64,000 nt of DNA from an uncultured Ruminococcus sp. (GTDB lineage: Bacteria > Bacillota > Clostridia > Oscillospirales > Ruminococcaceae). The DNA lies in the NCBI RefSeq assembly GCF_902762735.1, contig NZ_CACWPP010000005.1, forward strand, positions 18,100-82,099, in the 5' to 3' direction. The notes below the pieces were generated by a model that was not told where the DNA came from, made no database searches, and was given only the letters and a program-made list of their open reading frames with translations. This document shows, one piece after another, positions 33,803-43,078 of the stretch. The first letter of the stretch is position 1, and each line of letters opens with the position of its first letter. The translations under genes and the position numbers were made by a program.

Positions 33803-34579
33803 ATGAAGAAGTCTGTAAGAAAAGCTATCATCGCAGGTAACTGGAAGATGAACAAGACCCGTCCCGAAGCTAAGGAACTGCTGGAAGCTATCAAGCCTCT
33901 CGTAGCTAATGCTGAGGGCAATGTTGAAGTCATTGCCTGCGTACCTTTCACCAACCTTGAAACTGCTGTAAACACCACCGCAGGTTCTAACATTAAGGTA
34001 GGCGCTGAGAACGTTCACTTCGAGAAGAGCGGCGCTTTCACAGGTGAGATCTCTGCTGACATGCTGGTAGAGCTGGGCGTTGAGTACGTTGTTATCGGTC
34101 ACAGCGAGAGAAGACAGTATTTCGGTGAGACTGATGAGACTGTAAACAAGAGAACTAAGGCTGCACTTGCCGCAGGTCTTAAGCCTATCGTTTGCGTTGG
34201 CGAACTGCTGTGGGAGCGTGAGTGCAACATCACTGAGGAAGTTATCGCTCGTCAGATAAAGCTGGATCTGTATGACGTTTCCGCTGAGGACGTTAAGAAG
34301 ACCGTTATCGCTTATGAGCCTGTATGGGCTATCGGCACAGGCAAGACCGCTACCGCAGATCAGGCTGAGGAAGTTTGCGCTTTCATCAGAGCAACTCTGG
34401 CTAAGATATATGATGAAGCTACCGCACAGGCTGTTACCATTCAGTACGGCGGTTCCATGAACGCAGGCAACGCTGCTGAACTGCTCTCTAAGGAGAACGT
34501 TGATGGCGGTCTGATAGGCGGCGCTTCCCTGAAGGCTGCTGACTTCAACACCATCGTACAGGCAGCTGTAAACGGCTGA
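33803..34579 (+). CDS. tpiA: Triosephosphate isomerase
   Basis: 258 aa, normal length. The ATG at 33803 follows AAAGGAG; the open frame upstream to 33680 is leader DNA. Catalytic residues are visible: NWKMNK near residue 12 (Lys), VIGHSERR (His), and AYEPVWAIGTGKTA (Glu plus loop 6). It interconverts dihydroxyacetone phosphate and glyceraldehyde 3-phosphate. It heads a glycolytic cluster that continues with gpmA and gpmI, with two unrelated small genes in between. Confidence 0.97.
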   Translation: MKKSVRKAIIAGNWKMNKTRPEAKELLEAIKPLVANAEGNVEVIACVPFTNLETAVNTTAGSNIKVGAENVHFEKSGAFTGEISADMLVELGVEYVVIGHSERRQYFGETDETVNKRTKAALAAGLKPIVCVGELLWERECNITEEVIARQIKLDLYDVSAEDVKKTVIAYEPVWAIGTGKTATADQAEEVCAFIRATLAKIYDEATAQAVTIQYGGSMNAGNAAELLSKENVDGGLIGGASLKAADFNTIVQAAVNG

Positions 34580-34597
34580 TATAATATAGTATAAAAC

Positions 34598-34649
34598 CAT
34601 ATGCCGCTGACGGGGGACGGGGAAAGTCCCCCGAAAGTCACGGCATGTG
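34598..34649 (+). other. Long hairpin downstream of tpiA
   Basis: CATATGCCG-C-TGAC pairs with GTCA-CGGCATGTG, and inside it GGGGAC pairs with GTCCCC. There is no following T run, so an mRNA-end stabiliser or processing site is more likely than a classic terminator. Confidence 0.5.
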
Positions 34650-34703
34650 AGAGAAAGGCAAATATCTTTTGGGGAAATCTTATCCTAAGGATAGTGATGC
34701 TGA

Positions 34704-35204
34704 ATGAAGAGAAGTACACTGCTCAGACGACTGATGATATTATCCATCGTGTTTGAGGAGATATATTTCCTGCTGATAACGATAATCTACATTTTCAGAC
34801 CCGCCTTTTATTCAAAGGCGCTGATCTCGGTATTCGACCTTAATAGCGAGATACCGCCCAACAGCCCCGACACCGCGCTGGTGATAACACTCTACGGCGG
34901 CGTGGTGCTGTATTTCATACTCTGGTTCATTATGAAATTACTTATGGACACCGACTCAGACCCGCTGTTTATGGGCGTGGTGACATTTCTGGTGTTGCCT
35001 GTCAGTCAGGTGGTCTACACCTATATGTATGACAAAGCCATGTTCAACACAGCGCTCAAAGGTCCCAAAGGTATTGATGTTTTAAATTTCAATACAACAA
35101 ATTTCATGGTGATGAAGTACTGCGGCTGGGCAAATATCGCGGCTTTCATCTTTTTGATGATGGCTTACGCGGTCGCAAGACAAAAACATGTTGACCTCGC
35201 ATGA
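34704..35204 (+). CDS. Four-helix membrane protein of unknown function
   Basis: 166 aa with hydrophobic helices at about 9-31, 58-80, 88-110 and 138-158; short polar loops, basic N-terminus (MKRSTLLRR). No family recognised. It follows tpiA by about 125 bases in the same direction and precedes a lipoprotein gene, and may be co-transcribed. AAGGA lies 12 bases before the ATG, a rather long spacing. Confidence 0.6.
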   Translation: MKRSTLLRRLMILSIVFEEIYFLLITIIYIFRPAFYSKALISVFDLNSEIPPNSPDTALVITLYGGVVLYFILWFIMKLLMDTDSDPLFMGVVTFLVLPVSQVVYTYMYDKAMFNTALKGPKGIDVLNFNTTNFMVMKYCGWANIAAFIFLMMAYAVARQKHVDLA

Positions 35205-35254
35205 GTGCGGCATATAAACAGATAGAGATATAAAAATAAGATGGAGAATGCAAA

Positions 35255-35764
35255 ATGAAAAAAACTATACTTTTTATGACGGCGGCTTGTCTGATGGCGC
35301 TGACCGCCTGCGGAAATGTCGAAAGCAAGACCCCCGCAAAGGCTGACCTTGACGGTGTTACCCTCTGGTATCGCAGTGACTGTTCACCCTACGGTTACGG
35401 ACAGGAGTTATCAAACCCCGATGCTGTCGCGCGGGCTGACGAGTTCATCAGAACAATGGCTGAAAGCGGTTCGGGCAAAGATAAAGCCATCGAAGCGCAG
35501 AACGACAAGGTGGGCGACTGGTTCGACATAAAACTGTCTGACGGCAGGGAAGTCCATGAAAACCAAGGTGTCTTCACCATCGAAGGCATGTACTACACAT
35601 GGGACGATGTCGATAAATACGACCCCGATTTCAGGGCAGACTTCAAAAAAGCCCTTGCCCCCGATACAAAACGACTTATGAAAGAAGAGTGGGATCAGGC
35701 TGACGATGCTTACCGCGCTGTCAACCCCGACCCCGATACGCTGGACATCACTGCATTTGAGTGA
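35255..35764 (+). CDS. Small lipoprotein of unknown function
   Basis: 169 aa. The lipobox LTAC (Cys19) follows a clear signal peptide, so it is membrane-anchored outside. The body is acidic and Asp-rich (VTLWYRSDCSPYGYGQEL; WFDIKLSDGREVHENQGVF; PDPDTLDITAFE) without any recognised domain. GGAG is 8 bases before the ATG. It lies between a membrane protein gene and gpmA. Confidence 0.7.
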   Translation: MKKTILFMTAACLMALTACGNVESKTPAKADLDGVTLWYRSDCSPYGYGQELSNPDAVARADEFIRTMAESGSGKDKAIEAQNDKVGDWFDIKLSDGREVHENQGVFTIEGMYYTWDDVDKYDPDFRADFKKALAPDTKRLMKEEWDQADDAYRAVNPDPDTLDITAFE

Positions 35765-35832
35765 GTTCGGCAGAATAATAAAATCTTATTTGGTTTCGGT
35801 AATAGATGCCAACGGCATTTGTTATAAATAAG

Positions 35833-35868
35833 TATGCCGCTGCCCTTCATGCGCGGGTATGGGGCATA
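35833..35868 (+). other. Leader hairpin upstream of gpmA
   Basis: TATGCC pairs with GGCATA and an inner CCC/GGG pairs above it; the ATGCCGCTG sequence is shared with the hairpin after tpiA. An extended -10-like TGTTATAAA lies just upstream (about 35820-35828). Confidence 0.4.
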
Positions 35869-35887
35869 AACGAAAGGACAATTTAAT

Positions 35888-36637
35888 ATGAGCATGAAAC
35901 TGGTACTTATCCGTCACGGCGAAAGCGAGTGGAACAAGGAGAACAAGTTCACAGGCTGGACAGATGTTGAGTTGAGCGAGGCAGGTGTGGAGGAAGCTAA
36001 GAAAGCAGGCAAGGTGCTGAAAGATGCAGGCTTTGATTTCGATATATGCTATACCTCTTACCTCAAAAGGGCTATCCATACGCTCAATAATGTGCTGGCT
36101 GAGATGGACAGGGAATGGCTGCCTGTGGTGAAGAGCTGGAAGCTCAATGAAAGACACTACGGTGCGCTCCAGGGTCTTAACAAGAGCGAAACTGCCGCTA
36201 AATACGGCGAAGAGCAGGTAAAGATCTGGAGAAGATCATTCGACATACCTCCGATGGCTCTGACTGAGGACGACGAGAGAAATCCGAAGAAAGACCCCAA
36301 GTACCGCGAAGCTGACCCCGCAGAGCTTCCTTTGCAGGAGAGCCTTAAAGATACTATCGCAAGAGCTGTGCCCTACTTTGAAGAGGTGATAAAGCCTCAG
36401 ATAAAGGCGGGAAAGCGCGTGGTCATAGCCGCTCACGGCAACAGCCTGAGAGCGCTGGTAAAGTACTTCGATGGTCTGAGCGACGAGGAGATAGTTAGTG
36501 TCAACATACCAACAGCTGTCCCGCTGGTGTATGAATTTGATGACGACCTCAACGTGATAGGCAAAGAGTATCTGTGCGACCCCGATGAACTGGCTGCTAA
36601 AATGAACAGCGTGGCAAATCAGGGTAAGGCAAAGTAA
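35888..36637 (+). CDS. gpmA: 2,3-bisphosphoglycerate-dependent phosphoglycerate mutase
   Basis: 249 aa, full-length dPGM. The phosphohistidine motif IRHGESEWN (His10), the [11 protein letters not shown] segment, and the second catalytic His in [16 protein letters not shown] are intact. It moves phosphate between C3 and C2 of glycerate in glycolysis. GAAAGGACA precedes the ATG. The next gene is the unrelated cofactor-independent enzyme gpmI, so the strain has both types side by side. Confidence 0.95.
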   Translation: MSMKLVLIRHGESEWNKENKFTGWTDVELSEAGVEEAKKAGKVLKDAGFDFDICYTSYLKRAIHTLNNVLAEMDREWLPVVKSWKLNERHYGALQGLNKSETAAKYGEEQVKIWRRSFDIPPMALTEDDERNPKKDPKYREADPAELPLQESLKDTIARAVPYFEEVIKPQIKAGKRVVIAAHGNSLRALVKYFDGLSDEEIVSVNIPTAVPLVYEFDDDLNVIGKEYLCDPDELAAKMNSVANQGKAK

Positions 36638-36641
36638 CGGT

Positions 36642-36697
36642 TTCGGCTGAAAATTCAAGCCGAATGGCTGTCGGGTGTCCCCCCGCTGACGCGGGGG
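36642..36697 (+). other. Two leader hairpins upstream of gpmI
   Basis: TTCGGCT/AGCCGAA (36642-36664) and CCCCCGC-TGAC-GCGGGGG (36680-36697) are adjacent. Neither is followed by a T run, and the second resembles the CGCTGAC-containing hairpin after tpiA. Confidence 0.5.
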
Positions 36698-36745
36698 CGC
36701 TTGGCAGATAGATCGGCAATATATACATGAAAGGACGTTTTTAAC

Positions 36746-38320
36746 ATGTCTAACAAAAAGGTCATACTCGTAGTAATGGACGGCGTGGGCATCTCCGTTA
36801 CAGGTCTGGGTGACGCTGTCACTGAGGCTAACACCCCCACACTGGACAGACTGAGAAAAGTCTGTCCCTACACCACCCTTAAAGCTCACGGCAGTGCAGT
36901 AGGTCTGCCTACCGATGACGATATGGGTAACTCTGAGGTAGGTCACAACGCACTGGGCTGCGGTCAGATCTACTCGCAGGGCGCTAAGCTGGTAAATGAG
37001 TCCATCGAAAGCGGCAAGATGTTCGAGTCCGCTACATGGAAGGAACTGCTGGAGAACGCTAAGGCTAATGGCGGCACTCTGCACTTCATCGGTCTGCTGT
37101 CTGACGGCAACGTTCACTCAAACATCTCTCACCTCAAGAAAATGATAGCTAAGGCTAAAGAGCAGGGCGCGTCTAAGGTAAGAGTACATGTTCTGCTGGA
37201 CGGCAGAGATGTTCCCGCAACAAGCGCTCCTCTCTATATCGAGGATCTGGAAAAGTGCATGGCTTCACTGAATGACAGCACTTTCGATGCTAAGATCGCT
37301 TCGGGCGGCGGCAGAATGAAAGTCACTATGGACAGATACCAGGCTGACTGGGATATGGTCAAGCTGGGCTGGGAAACTCACGTAAAGGGCGAAGGCAGAC
37401 AGTTCGCAAACGCACTGGAAGCTGTTGAAACACTGAGAAACGAAACAGGCGCTATCGACCAGGATCTTCCTGCATTCGTTATCGCTGAGAACGGTGAGCC
37501 TGTGGGCAAGATCGTTGACGGTGACAGCGTTATCCTCTTCAATTTCAGAGGTGACAGAGCTATCGAGCTTTCAATGGCATTCGATGCAGGCGATGACTTC
37601 ACTTACTTCGACAGAGGCGTTAAGCCTGATGTCAAGTACGCAGGCATGCTGGAATATGACGGCGACCTCCACATTCCAAGCAAGTATCTTGTAAACCCTC
37701 CCGAGATCAAGGAGACCATGTCCGAGATACTCGACAAGGCAGGTCTGAAGTCCTACGCAGTTTCCGAAACTCAGAAGTATGGTCACGTAACCTATTTCTG
37801 GAACGGCAACAGATCCGAGAAGTTCGCTTCGGAAGAGTGGAAGGAGATACCTTCTGACAAAGTTTCCTTCGATCAGCGCCCCTGGATGAAGTCCGCTGAG
37901 ATAACCGATGACCTCATCGAAGCTATCAAGTCCGAGAAGTTCGACTTTATCAGATGCAACTACCCTAACGGCGATATGGTCGGTCACACAGGTTCGATGG
38001 ACGCTACTATCATCGGCGTTGAGTCTGTTGATCTGGGTCTGACAAGACTGCTGAAAGTCGCTGAGGAATACGGCTATACCGTTCTCATCACCGCAGATCA
38101 CGGCAACGCTGACGAGATGCTGGAGAAGAACAAGAAGGGCGAGATCACTGTCAGAACAGCACACTCGCTGAACCGTGTACCTTTCTACATCGTAAGCAAG
38201 GATAAGTACGAGATAAAGGATGCTGACAGCACCAAGTACGGTCTTGCAAACGTTGCTCCTACTGTCCTGAAAATACTGGGCATCGAAGCACCTGCAAGCT
38301 GGGAAGAGTCGATGATATAA
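36746..38320 (+). CDS. gpmI: 2,3-bisphosphoglycerate-independent phosphoglycerate mutase
   Basis: 524 aa, alkaline-phosphatase fold with inserted transferase domain. Metal ligands VVMDGVGI near residue 10, the catalytic Ser in DDMGNSEVGHNALG, LLSDGNVHSN, and the C-terminal ITADHGNAD plus RTAHSLNRVP are present. It interconverts 3- and 2-phosphoglycerate without a bisphosphate cofactor, using manganese. GAAAGGACG precedes the ATG. A terminator follows about 50 bases after the stop. Confidence 0.96.
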   Translation: MSNKKVILVVMDGVGISVTGLGDAVTEANTPTLDRLRKVCPYTTLKAHGSAVGLPTDDDMGNSEVGHNALGCGQIYSQGAKLVNESIESGKMFESATWKELLENAKANGGTLHFIGLLSDGNVHSNISHLKKMIAKAKEQGASKVRVHVLLDGRDVPATSAPLYIEDLEKCMASLNDSTFDAKIASGGGRMKVTMDRYQADWDMVKLGWETHVKGEGRQFANALEAVETLRNETGAIDQDLPAFVIAENGEPVGKIVDGDSVILFNFRGDRAIELSMAFDAGDDFTYFDRGVKPDVKYAGMLEYDGDLHIPSKYLVNPPEIKETMSEILDKAGLKSYAVSETQKYGHVTYFWNGNRSEKFASEEWKEIPSDKVSFDQRPWMKSAEITDDLIEAIKSEKFDFIRCNYPNGDMVGHTGSMDATIIGVESVDLGLTRLLKVAEEYGYTVLITADHGNADEMLEKNKKGEITVRTAHSLNRVPFYIVSKDKYEIKDADSTKYGLANVAPTVLKILGIEAPASWEESMI

Positions 38321-38325
38321 TTCTG

Positions 38326-38350
38326 AATTCATAATTCATAATTCATAATT
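38326..38350 (+). repeat. AATTCAT heptamer run
   Basis: Three and a half tandem copies of AATTCAT follow the gpmI stop and end ATTATTGACATG, nearly the same flank as at 63.4 and 63.9 kb (ATTATTGGCATG). Confidence 0.7.
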
Positions 38351-38370
38351 ATTGACATGAACGATAGAAG

Positions 38371-38400
38371 AGCGCTCACTTAAAAAGTGGGCGCTTTTTT
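38371..38400 (+). terminator. Terminator of the glycolytic cluster
   Basis: AGCGCTCACTT pairs with AAGTGGGCGCT and is followed by five T, 50 bases after the gpmI stop. Confidence 0.85.
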
Positions 38401-38611
38401 GTACTTATTAGCTGGAAATGCCAGAGTGTCAGAGCGGCGGGGCAAGCCCGCCGCCAGAGGGCTTGCGGGGAACGCGACAAACAAAACTATTTGGGCGAAC
38501 AAAGAGACAGACGAAAAAAGCATAAGAAATGCACCACAGCAAGACGGTGAGAAAATACGGTGGGAGAAAAACGGCGGGGGCAAGCCCCTGCCCTACAATA
38601 ATAGCGGCAAA
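38401..38611. repeat. Gene-free GC-rich dispersed repeat region
   Basis: This stretch contains short palindromes GGGGCAAGCCC (near 38441) and GGGGGCAAGCCCC (near 38577) and the text GGGCTTGCGGGGA.CGCGA followed by TTGGGCGAACAA, which recurs at 63.6-63.7 kb. Open frames here are accidental. No gene is supported. Confidence 0.5.
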
Positions 38612-38642
38612 ATAAAAAAGACCGCACCAAAGGTACGGTCTT
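38612..38642 (-). terminator. Terminator of the ribosomal protein supercluster
   Basis: On the minus strand AAGACCGTACC pairs with GGTGCGGTCTT (one G-U), followed by a T run; it lies 16 bases beyond the rplQ stop. Confidence 0.9.
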
Positions 38643-38658
38643 AAAAATCAGTAGTTTA

Positions 38659-39000
38659 TTAAACCAGCTGGATAATAGCCATCTCAGCAGCATCACCGCG
38701 GCGAGGTCCGATCTTAACGATCTTGGTGTAGCCGCCCTTGCGCTCAGCATAGCTAGGAGCTATCTCGTCGAACAGCTTCTTAGCAACAGCTTCCTTAGTT
38801 ACATAAGAAAGTACCTGTCTCTTAGAATGCAGGTCGCCTGCCTTGCCGAGAGTTATCATCTTCTCGGCCATAGCAGCAACTTCCTTAGCTCTAGTTACAG
38901 TGGTTTCAATCTTACCGTTTTCCAGAAGGAAAGTAACCATAGCTCTCAGCATAGCCTTTCTCTGGTCACTGGTCCTTCCCAGCTTTCTTGTGCCTGGCAT
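38659..39000 (-). CDS. rplQ: 50S ribosomal protein L17 (bL17)
   Basis: 113 aa, normal length; opens [20 protein letters not shown] and ends with [14 protein letters not shown], as expected. It binds 23S rRNA near the exit-tunnel side. It is the last gene of the alpha part of the supercluster, 18 bases after rpoA, and is followed by a strong terminator. GGAGTGAAAATCT precedes the ATG. Confidence 0.96.
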   Translation of the reverse strand: MPGTRKLGRTSDQRKAMLRAMVTFLLENGKIETTVTRAKEVAAMAEKMITLGKAGDLHSKRQVLSYVTKEAVAKKLFDEIAPSYAERKGGYTKIVKIGPRRGDAAEMAIIQLV

Positions 39001-39018
39001 AGATTTTCACTCCTTACA

Positions 39019-39978
39019 TTAATTATCTTCCTCAGAATTGAGCTCATAGCCCAGTGAATGAAGCTTCTCTTTTACCTCGTCGAAGGACTTCTTGCCGAGG
39101 TTACGGACCTTCATCATCTCTTCTGCTGACTTTTCGATCAAATCGTTGACTGTGTTTATGCCTGCGCGCTTCAGACAGTTGAATGAACGCACGGATAAGT
39201 CAAGTTCCTCAATGGTCATCTCCAGAACCTTAGCCTGGCTCTGGTCGTCCTTCTCAACCATTATCTCCACAACGTTAGCCTCTTCGGAGAGGTCAACGAA
39301 AGGATTAAGATGCTCGTTGAGGAGTTTGGCTGCCATTGAAACAGCTTCCTTAGCGGAGATCGTACCATCAGTCCAGACCTCCAGTGTGAGCTTGTCAAAA
39401 TCGGTAATGTGACCTACACGGGTGTTGTCAACAGTGTAGTTTACCTTGAGTACCGGCGAATAGATACTGTCAACGGCGATTATGCCGATGGGTGCATTCT
39501 GCATAAGGGACTTGTTCTTCTCAGCAGAAACATAGCCTCTGCCTCTGTCGATAGTAATCTCCATATACAGTTTAGCACCAGCGCCCAGTGTTGCAATATG
39601 CATGTCGGGAACAAGAATATCTACCTCAGAATCAGCCTTGATGTCGCCTGCGGTAACAACGCATTCGCCTTCAGCTTCAATGTAGATAGTCTTGGGACCC
39701 TCACCGTAAAGCTTTGCAGTCAGACCCTTCAGGTTAAGGATTATCTCAGTAACGTCCTCCTTAACACCGGGGATCGTTGAGAGTTCGTGGTGTACGCCGT
39801 CTATCTTTACAGATGTAACAGCCACACCGGGTAAAGAGGAGAGCAGTACGCGTCTCAGACTGTTGCCGAGAGTTATACCATAGCCGCGCTCCAGAGGCTC
39901 GAGAATAAACTTGCCGTATGTTCCGTTGCCTTTGAGCTCAGGCGTTTCGATCTTTGGCTTTTCTATCTTTTCAAGCAT
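39019..39978 (-). CDS. rpoA: DNA-directed RNA polymerase subunit alpha
   Basis: 319 aa from the ATG at 39978, preceded by AGGAGGGTTATTA; a GTG/ATG frame extension to 39999 is rejected. The N-terminal dimerisation domain ([21 protein letters not shown]) and C-terminal DNA/activator-binding domain ([37 protein letters not shown]) are complete. Alpha starts RNA polymerase assembly and contacts promoter UP elements. Typical position between rpsD and rplQ. A 118-base gap to rpsD contains a perfect 8-bp hairpin. Confidence 0.97.
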   Translation of the reverse strand: MLEKIEKPKIETPELKGNGTYGKFILEPLERGYGITLGNSLRRVLLSSLPGVAVTSVKIDGVHHELSTIPGVKEDVTEIILNLKGLTAKLYGEGPKTIYIEAEGECVVTAGDIKADSEVDILVPDMHIATLGAGAKLYMEITIDRGRGYVSAEKNKSLMQNAPIGIIAVDSIYSPVLKVNYTVDNTRVGHITDFDKLTLEVWTDGTISAKEAVSMAAKLLNEHLNPFVDLSEEANVVEIMVEKDDQSQAKVLEMTIEELDLSVRSFNCLKRAGINTVNDLIEKSAEEMMKVRNLGKKSFDEVKEKLHSLGYELNSEEDN

Positions 39979-40053
39979 TAATAACCCTCCTGTTTTCAAA
40001 CATGATTTGTATTGTGTCCGAATCTAACTAAATAATTCCAAGTATCCCGATAG

Positions 40054-40075
40054 GCTGTACCCTTGCAGGTACAGC
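40054..40075. other. Intercistronic hairpin between rpsD and rpoA
   Basis: GCTGTACC / GGTACAGC is a perfect 8-bp stem with a six-base loop, located just after the rpsD stop. There is no T run, so partial termination is unlikely; it could be an S4 or processing site. Confidence 0.5.
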
Positions 40076-40096
40076 ACACCGAGAACCTTAAACGGA

Positions 40097-40693
40097 TTAC
40101 TTAGAATACAGCTCTACGATCAGGTGCTCCTCGATCTCGTAATCGAGGTCTTCCTTAACAGGCATACGAACTACCTTTGCAGTCTGGTTCTCCTTGTCCA
40201 TATCGAGCCAAGTAGGAACAACTCTGCCGGCAGTAGTTTCGATGATCTGCTTGAACTTGGGGCTCTTCTTGCTGTTCTCCTTCAGGGAGATAACGTCGCC
40301 TGCCTTCACTCTGTATGAAGGAATGTCAACTCTCTTGCCGTTAACAAGGAAGTGACCGTGAACGACCAGCTGTCTAGCCTCACGTCTGGTCATGGAAAGA
40401 CCCATTCTGAAAACAACGCTGTCCAGTCTGGATTCCAGTATAGTCAGCAGGTTAGTACCAGCCTGACCTTCCATCTTCTGAGCGATCTCAAAATAGTGAT
40501 GGAACTGCTTCTCCAGTACGCCGTAGATAAATCTCAGCTTCTGCTTTTCCTTCAGCTGAAGTCCGTACTCGGATACCTTCTTGCGCTTGTTAGCGTTAGG
40601 GTCACGCTTGGTTTCCTTAGCCACGCCCATAACCATTGGGCTGATGCCGAGATACTTGCATCTCTTGAGTATTGGTTCTCTGTTTACTGCCAT
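40097..40693 (-). CDS. rpsD: 30S ribosomal protein S4 (uS4)
   Basis: 198 aa. The S4 RNA-binding domain (RLDSVVFRMGLSMTRREARQ; VNGKRVDIPSYRVKAGD) is clear. The N-terminus has one Cys only (RCKYLG), so this is the zinc-free form. S4 nucleates 30S assembly and often represses its own operon. A 102-base gap upstream (40694-40795) with partial inverted repeats (CGGGT...ACCCG) separates it from rpsK. Confidence 0.96.
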   Translation of the reverse strand: MAVNREPILKRCKYLGISPMVMGVAKETKRDPNANKRKKVSEYGLQLKEKQKLRFIYGVLEKQFHHYFEIAQKMEGQAGTNLLTILESRLDSVVFRMGLSMTRREARQLVVHGHFLVNGKRVDIPSYRVKAGDVISLKENSKKSPKFKQIIETTAGRVVPTWLDMDKENQTAKVVRMPVKEDLDYEIEEHLIVELYSK

Positions 40694-40795
40694 TTTTAAT
40701 GACCTCCGTTTTCAATGTTGTATCGGGTCTCAAGTCTTACGCGCTATGCTGCTTTACCCGACTTTGAGTCAAACTGTAACTCAATTCGTATGTTA

Positions 40796-41194
40796 TTACA
40801 CTCTTCTTCTCTTTGGGGGACGGCAACCGTTGTGAGGGATAGGAGTAACGTCCTTGATAAGTCTTACTTCCAGTTCCTCAGACTGAAGCGCTCTTATAGC
40901 AGCTTCTCTGCCTGCGCCAGGTCCCTTTACGAATACCTCTACGACTTTCAGACCATGCTCCTTAGCGGCTCTTGCAGCAGTCTCTGCGGCAGTCTGAGCT
41001 GCGAAAGGTGTGGACTTCTTGGAACCTCTGAAACCGAGTCCGCCTGCGGATGCCCAAGAAATCGCGTTGCCCTGCATGTCAGTGATGGTAACGATTGTGT
41101 TGTTGAATGTGGACTGGATATGAACCTGTCCCTGTTCAATGTTCTTTCTTTCACGACGGCGACGTACAGTCGTCTTCTTCTTAGCCTGAGCCAT
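40796..41194 (-). CDS. rpsK: 30S ribosomal protein S11 (uS11)
   Basis: 132 aa. Basic N-terminus ([13 protein letters not shown]), core [20 protein letters not shown] and the C-terminal [18 protein letters not shown] are diagnostic. It helps form the platform and the mRNA exit region of the 30S subunit. It starts 15 bases after the rpsM stop; AAGGGAGGGTATGA serves as ribosome binding site. Confidence 0.97.
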   Translation of the reverse strand: MAQAKKKTTVRRRRERKNIEQGQVHIQSTFNNTIVTITDMQGNAISWASAGGLGFRGSKKSTPFAAQTAAETAARAAKEHGLKVVEVFVKGPGAGREAAIRALQSEELEVRLIKDVTPIPHNGCRPPKRRRV

Positions 41195-41209
41195 GCTTCA
41201 TACCCTCCC

Positions 41210-41578
41210 TTACTTCTTCTTGTTAGCGATGGTCTTAACAGGACCCTTACGAGTTCTGGCGTTCGTCTTGGTTCTCTGACCTCTAACGGGCAGACCCTTT
41301 CTGTGACGAAGGCCTCTGTAACAACCGATCTCTGTCAGTCTCTTGATGTTCAGAGCAACTGTTCTTCTCAGGTCGCCCTCAACAGTCAGGTTGTGATCTA
41401 TATACTCACGAAGCTTTGAAACATCATCCTCAGACATGTCCTTAACTCTTACATCAGGATCAACGCCTGTTTCCTTGATGATCTTTGTAGCAGTCTTCTG
41501 ACCAATGCCGTAAACGTAGGTAAGAGCGACTTCGATCCTCTTATCTCTGGGCAGGTCTATACCAGCAATACGAGCCAT
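41210..41578 (-). CDS. rpsM: 30S ribosomal protein S13 (uS13)
   Basis: 122 aa. Recognised by [20 protein letters not shown], the helix-hairpin-helix [11 protein letters not shown], and the basic tail [19 protein letters not shown]. It sits in the 30S head and contacts tRNA and L5. AGGTGCAGCTAAATA precedes the ATG; rpmJ lies 29 bases upstream. Confidence 0.97.
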   Translation of the reverse strand: MARIAGIDLPRDKRIEVALTYVYGIGQKTATKIIKETGVDPDVRVKDMSEDDVSKLREYIDHNLTVEGDLRRTVALNIKRLTEIGCYRGLRHRKGLPVRGQRTKTNARTRKGPVKTIANKKK

Positions 41579-41607
41579 TATTTAGCTGCACCTCCATTAT
41601 TGGTTTG

Positions 41608-41721
41608 TTAGCCCTGACGCTGCTTGTGCTTAGGATTCTGGCAGATAACCATGATCTTGCCCTTCCTCTTGATGATCTTGCACTTTTCGCAGATAGGCTT
41701 AACTGAAGGTCTTACTTTCAT
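41608..41721 (-). CDS. rpmJ: 50S ribosomal protein L36 (bL36), zinc form
   Basis: 37 aa, read by eye because it is very short. It starts [20 protein letters not shown] and ends with [12 protein letters not shown]. Cys11, Cys14, Cys27 and His32 form the C+ zinc site. AAGGAGGTATTTCA precedes the ATG. It lies between infA and rpsM, the standard position. Confidence 0.96.
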   Translation of the reverse strand: MKVRPSVKPICEKCKIIKRKGKIMVICQNPKHKQRQG

Positions 41722-41796
41722 TGAAATACCTCCTTCGATTATCCGGGCTTTTCAGCCCTCAACGTATAAGGGAAAGCCTTGTTGCAACCGCTTGCT

Positions 41797-42015
41797 TTAC
41801 TTAGCTCTCCAGGTTATTCTTCCCTTTGTCAAGTCATAAGGCGACATCTCGACTGTGACCTTATCACCGGGCACGATACGAATGTAGTTCATACGCAGCT
41901 TACCCGAAATATGAGCAAGAATTTTATGACCGTTTGTAAGTTCAACAGTGAATGTTGCGTTAGGCAGTGCCTCCACAACTGTACCCTCGACTTCAAGTAC
42001 ATCTTCTTTCGACAT
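41797..42015 (-). CDS. infA: Translation initiation factor IF-1
   Basis: 72 aa, S1/OB fold. Clear motifs: [39 protein letters not shown] and [15 protein letters not shown]. It binds the 30S A site and assists IF-2 and IF-3. Its ATG overlaps the KOW-gene stop by one base (TAATG). Confidence 0.97.
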   Translation of the reverse strand: MSKEDVLEVEGTVVEALPNATFTVELTNGHKILAHISGKLRMNYIRIVPGDKVTVEMSPYDLTKGRITWRAK

Positions 42016-42308
42016 TAAAAAACCTCCCCACTCAAAGGTCTTGTCTGCTGTTCATCAGTATGGGTCATGTACTGATTTATCAGCCGTCTTAACTTCTTGT
42101 TTGTCAGTTCGCCGGTATAAACAGGCGCGTTCGCAGGTGAAATGTGCTTCATGCTCTTTTTCTTGGGACTTTCAGCCTTTCTGTGCCGTCCGTCTGCCAG
42201 ATACACGAAGCCGCCGCCGACTCTCACTGCAACATAGAGCGAGTCTTTCTCACGGCCTGCCAGCGCCCATACCAATGAACCGACCTGTATACCACCGTCT
42301 GTCATCAC
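42015..42308 (-). CDS. KOW-domain RNA-binding protein (L14e-like)
   Basis: 97 aa. The N-terminal half ([40 protein letters not shown]) is a KOW fold related to eukaryotic L14e/L6e, a protein often found between map and infA in Clostridia. An RNA or ribosome-linked role is likely but unproven. It overlaps map by 4 bases (ATGA type) and infA by one base. Confidence 0.8.
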   Translation of the reverse strand: MMTDGGIQVGSLVWALAGREKDSLYVAVRVGGGFVYLADGRHRKAESPKKKSMKHISPANAPVYTGELTNKKLRRLINQYMTHTDEQQTRPLSGEVF

Positions 42309-43051
42309 AGTTTGCTGAGTATCACACAGCCGTCCTGTGTTACAGCGATCGCATGCTCAAAATGTGCGGACCACTTGCCGTCCTGTGTTTTTACAGTCCA
42401 GCCGTTGGGCAGTACCTTGATCGCTGCTGTTCCCATGTTTATCATGGGTTCGATGCAGATGACCATGCCTGCCTGGAGCCTTACTCCATGACCTGCCCTG
42501 CCGTAGTTTGGAACTTCGGGGTCTTCATGGAGATCCCTGCCCAGTCCGTGACCGCAGTATTCTCTGACGACTGAGAAGCCTCTGTCCTCGTTATACTTCT
42601 GTATTGCCGCACCGATGTCGCCCAACCTTACACCCGGCTTGACCATTTTGATAGCCTCGTAAAGACTTTCTTCGGTGGAATCAAGAAGTGCCTGTACGTC
42701 GTCTGAGATCTTGCCGCAGGCAAAAGTTTTGCAGGAGTCACCGTGATAGCCGTCAACAAAAGCGCCCGTATCAACGGATACTATGTCGCCCTCCAGTATC
42801 TTCCTGTTGTCGGGTATACCGTGAATGACCTCGTCATTGACGGATATGCAGGCAGCAGCGGGAAATCCGCCGTAGCCTTTAAATCCCGGCTTAGCGCCGT
42901 GTGAAAGAATATATCTCTCAACAACCTTATCAAGCTCATGGGTCGTCATACCCGGCCTGAGCGCCTCACCTGCTGCTTGCAGCGCCCCGGCGGTTATCTG
43001 ACCCGCCTTGCGCAGCTTTTCTATTTCCTTATTGGATTTGATACATATCAT
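42305..43051 (-). CDS. map: Methionine aminopeptidase, type I
   Basis: 248 aa. Metal ligands are visible: Asp in SVDTGAFVDGYHGDSC (two Asp), His in YCGHGLGRDLHEDPEVPN, Glu in VICIEPM and Glu in AHFEHAIAVT. It removes initiator Met from nascent chains. Typical position after adk. The region before the ATG (AAAGCGTAATTATTAA) has a weak ribosome binding site, so reinitiation after adk (27-base gap) may help. Confidence 0.95.
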   Translation of the reverse strand: MICIKSNKEIEKLRKAGQITAGALQAAGEALRPGMTTHELDKVVERYILSHGAKPGFKGYGGFPAAACISVNDEVIHGIPDNRKILEGDIVSVDTGAFVDGYHGDSCKTFACGKISDDVQALLDSTEESLYEAIKMVKPGVRLGDIGAAIQKYNEDRGFSVVREYCGHGLGRDLHEDPEVPNYGRAGHGVRLQAGMVICIEPMINMGTAAIKVLPNGWTVKTQDGKWSAHFEHAIAVTQDGCVILSKL

Positions 43052-43078
43052 TTAATAATTACGCTTTCTATATAAATA

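Noticed and set aside
34598-34649. Hairpin after tpiA considered as a terminator
   Set aside because: No T run follows the stem, so it was listed as a structural element only.
38387-38644. 85-codon and 67-codon frames after gpmI
   Set aside because: They lie in dispersed repeat DNA and across two terminators, on both strands, with no support.
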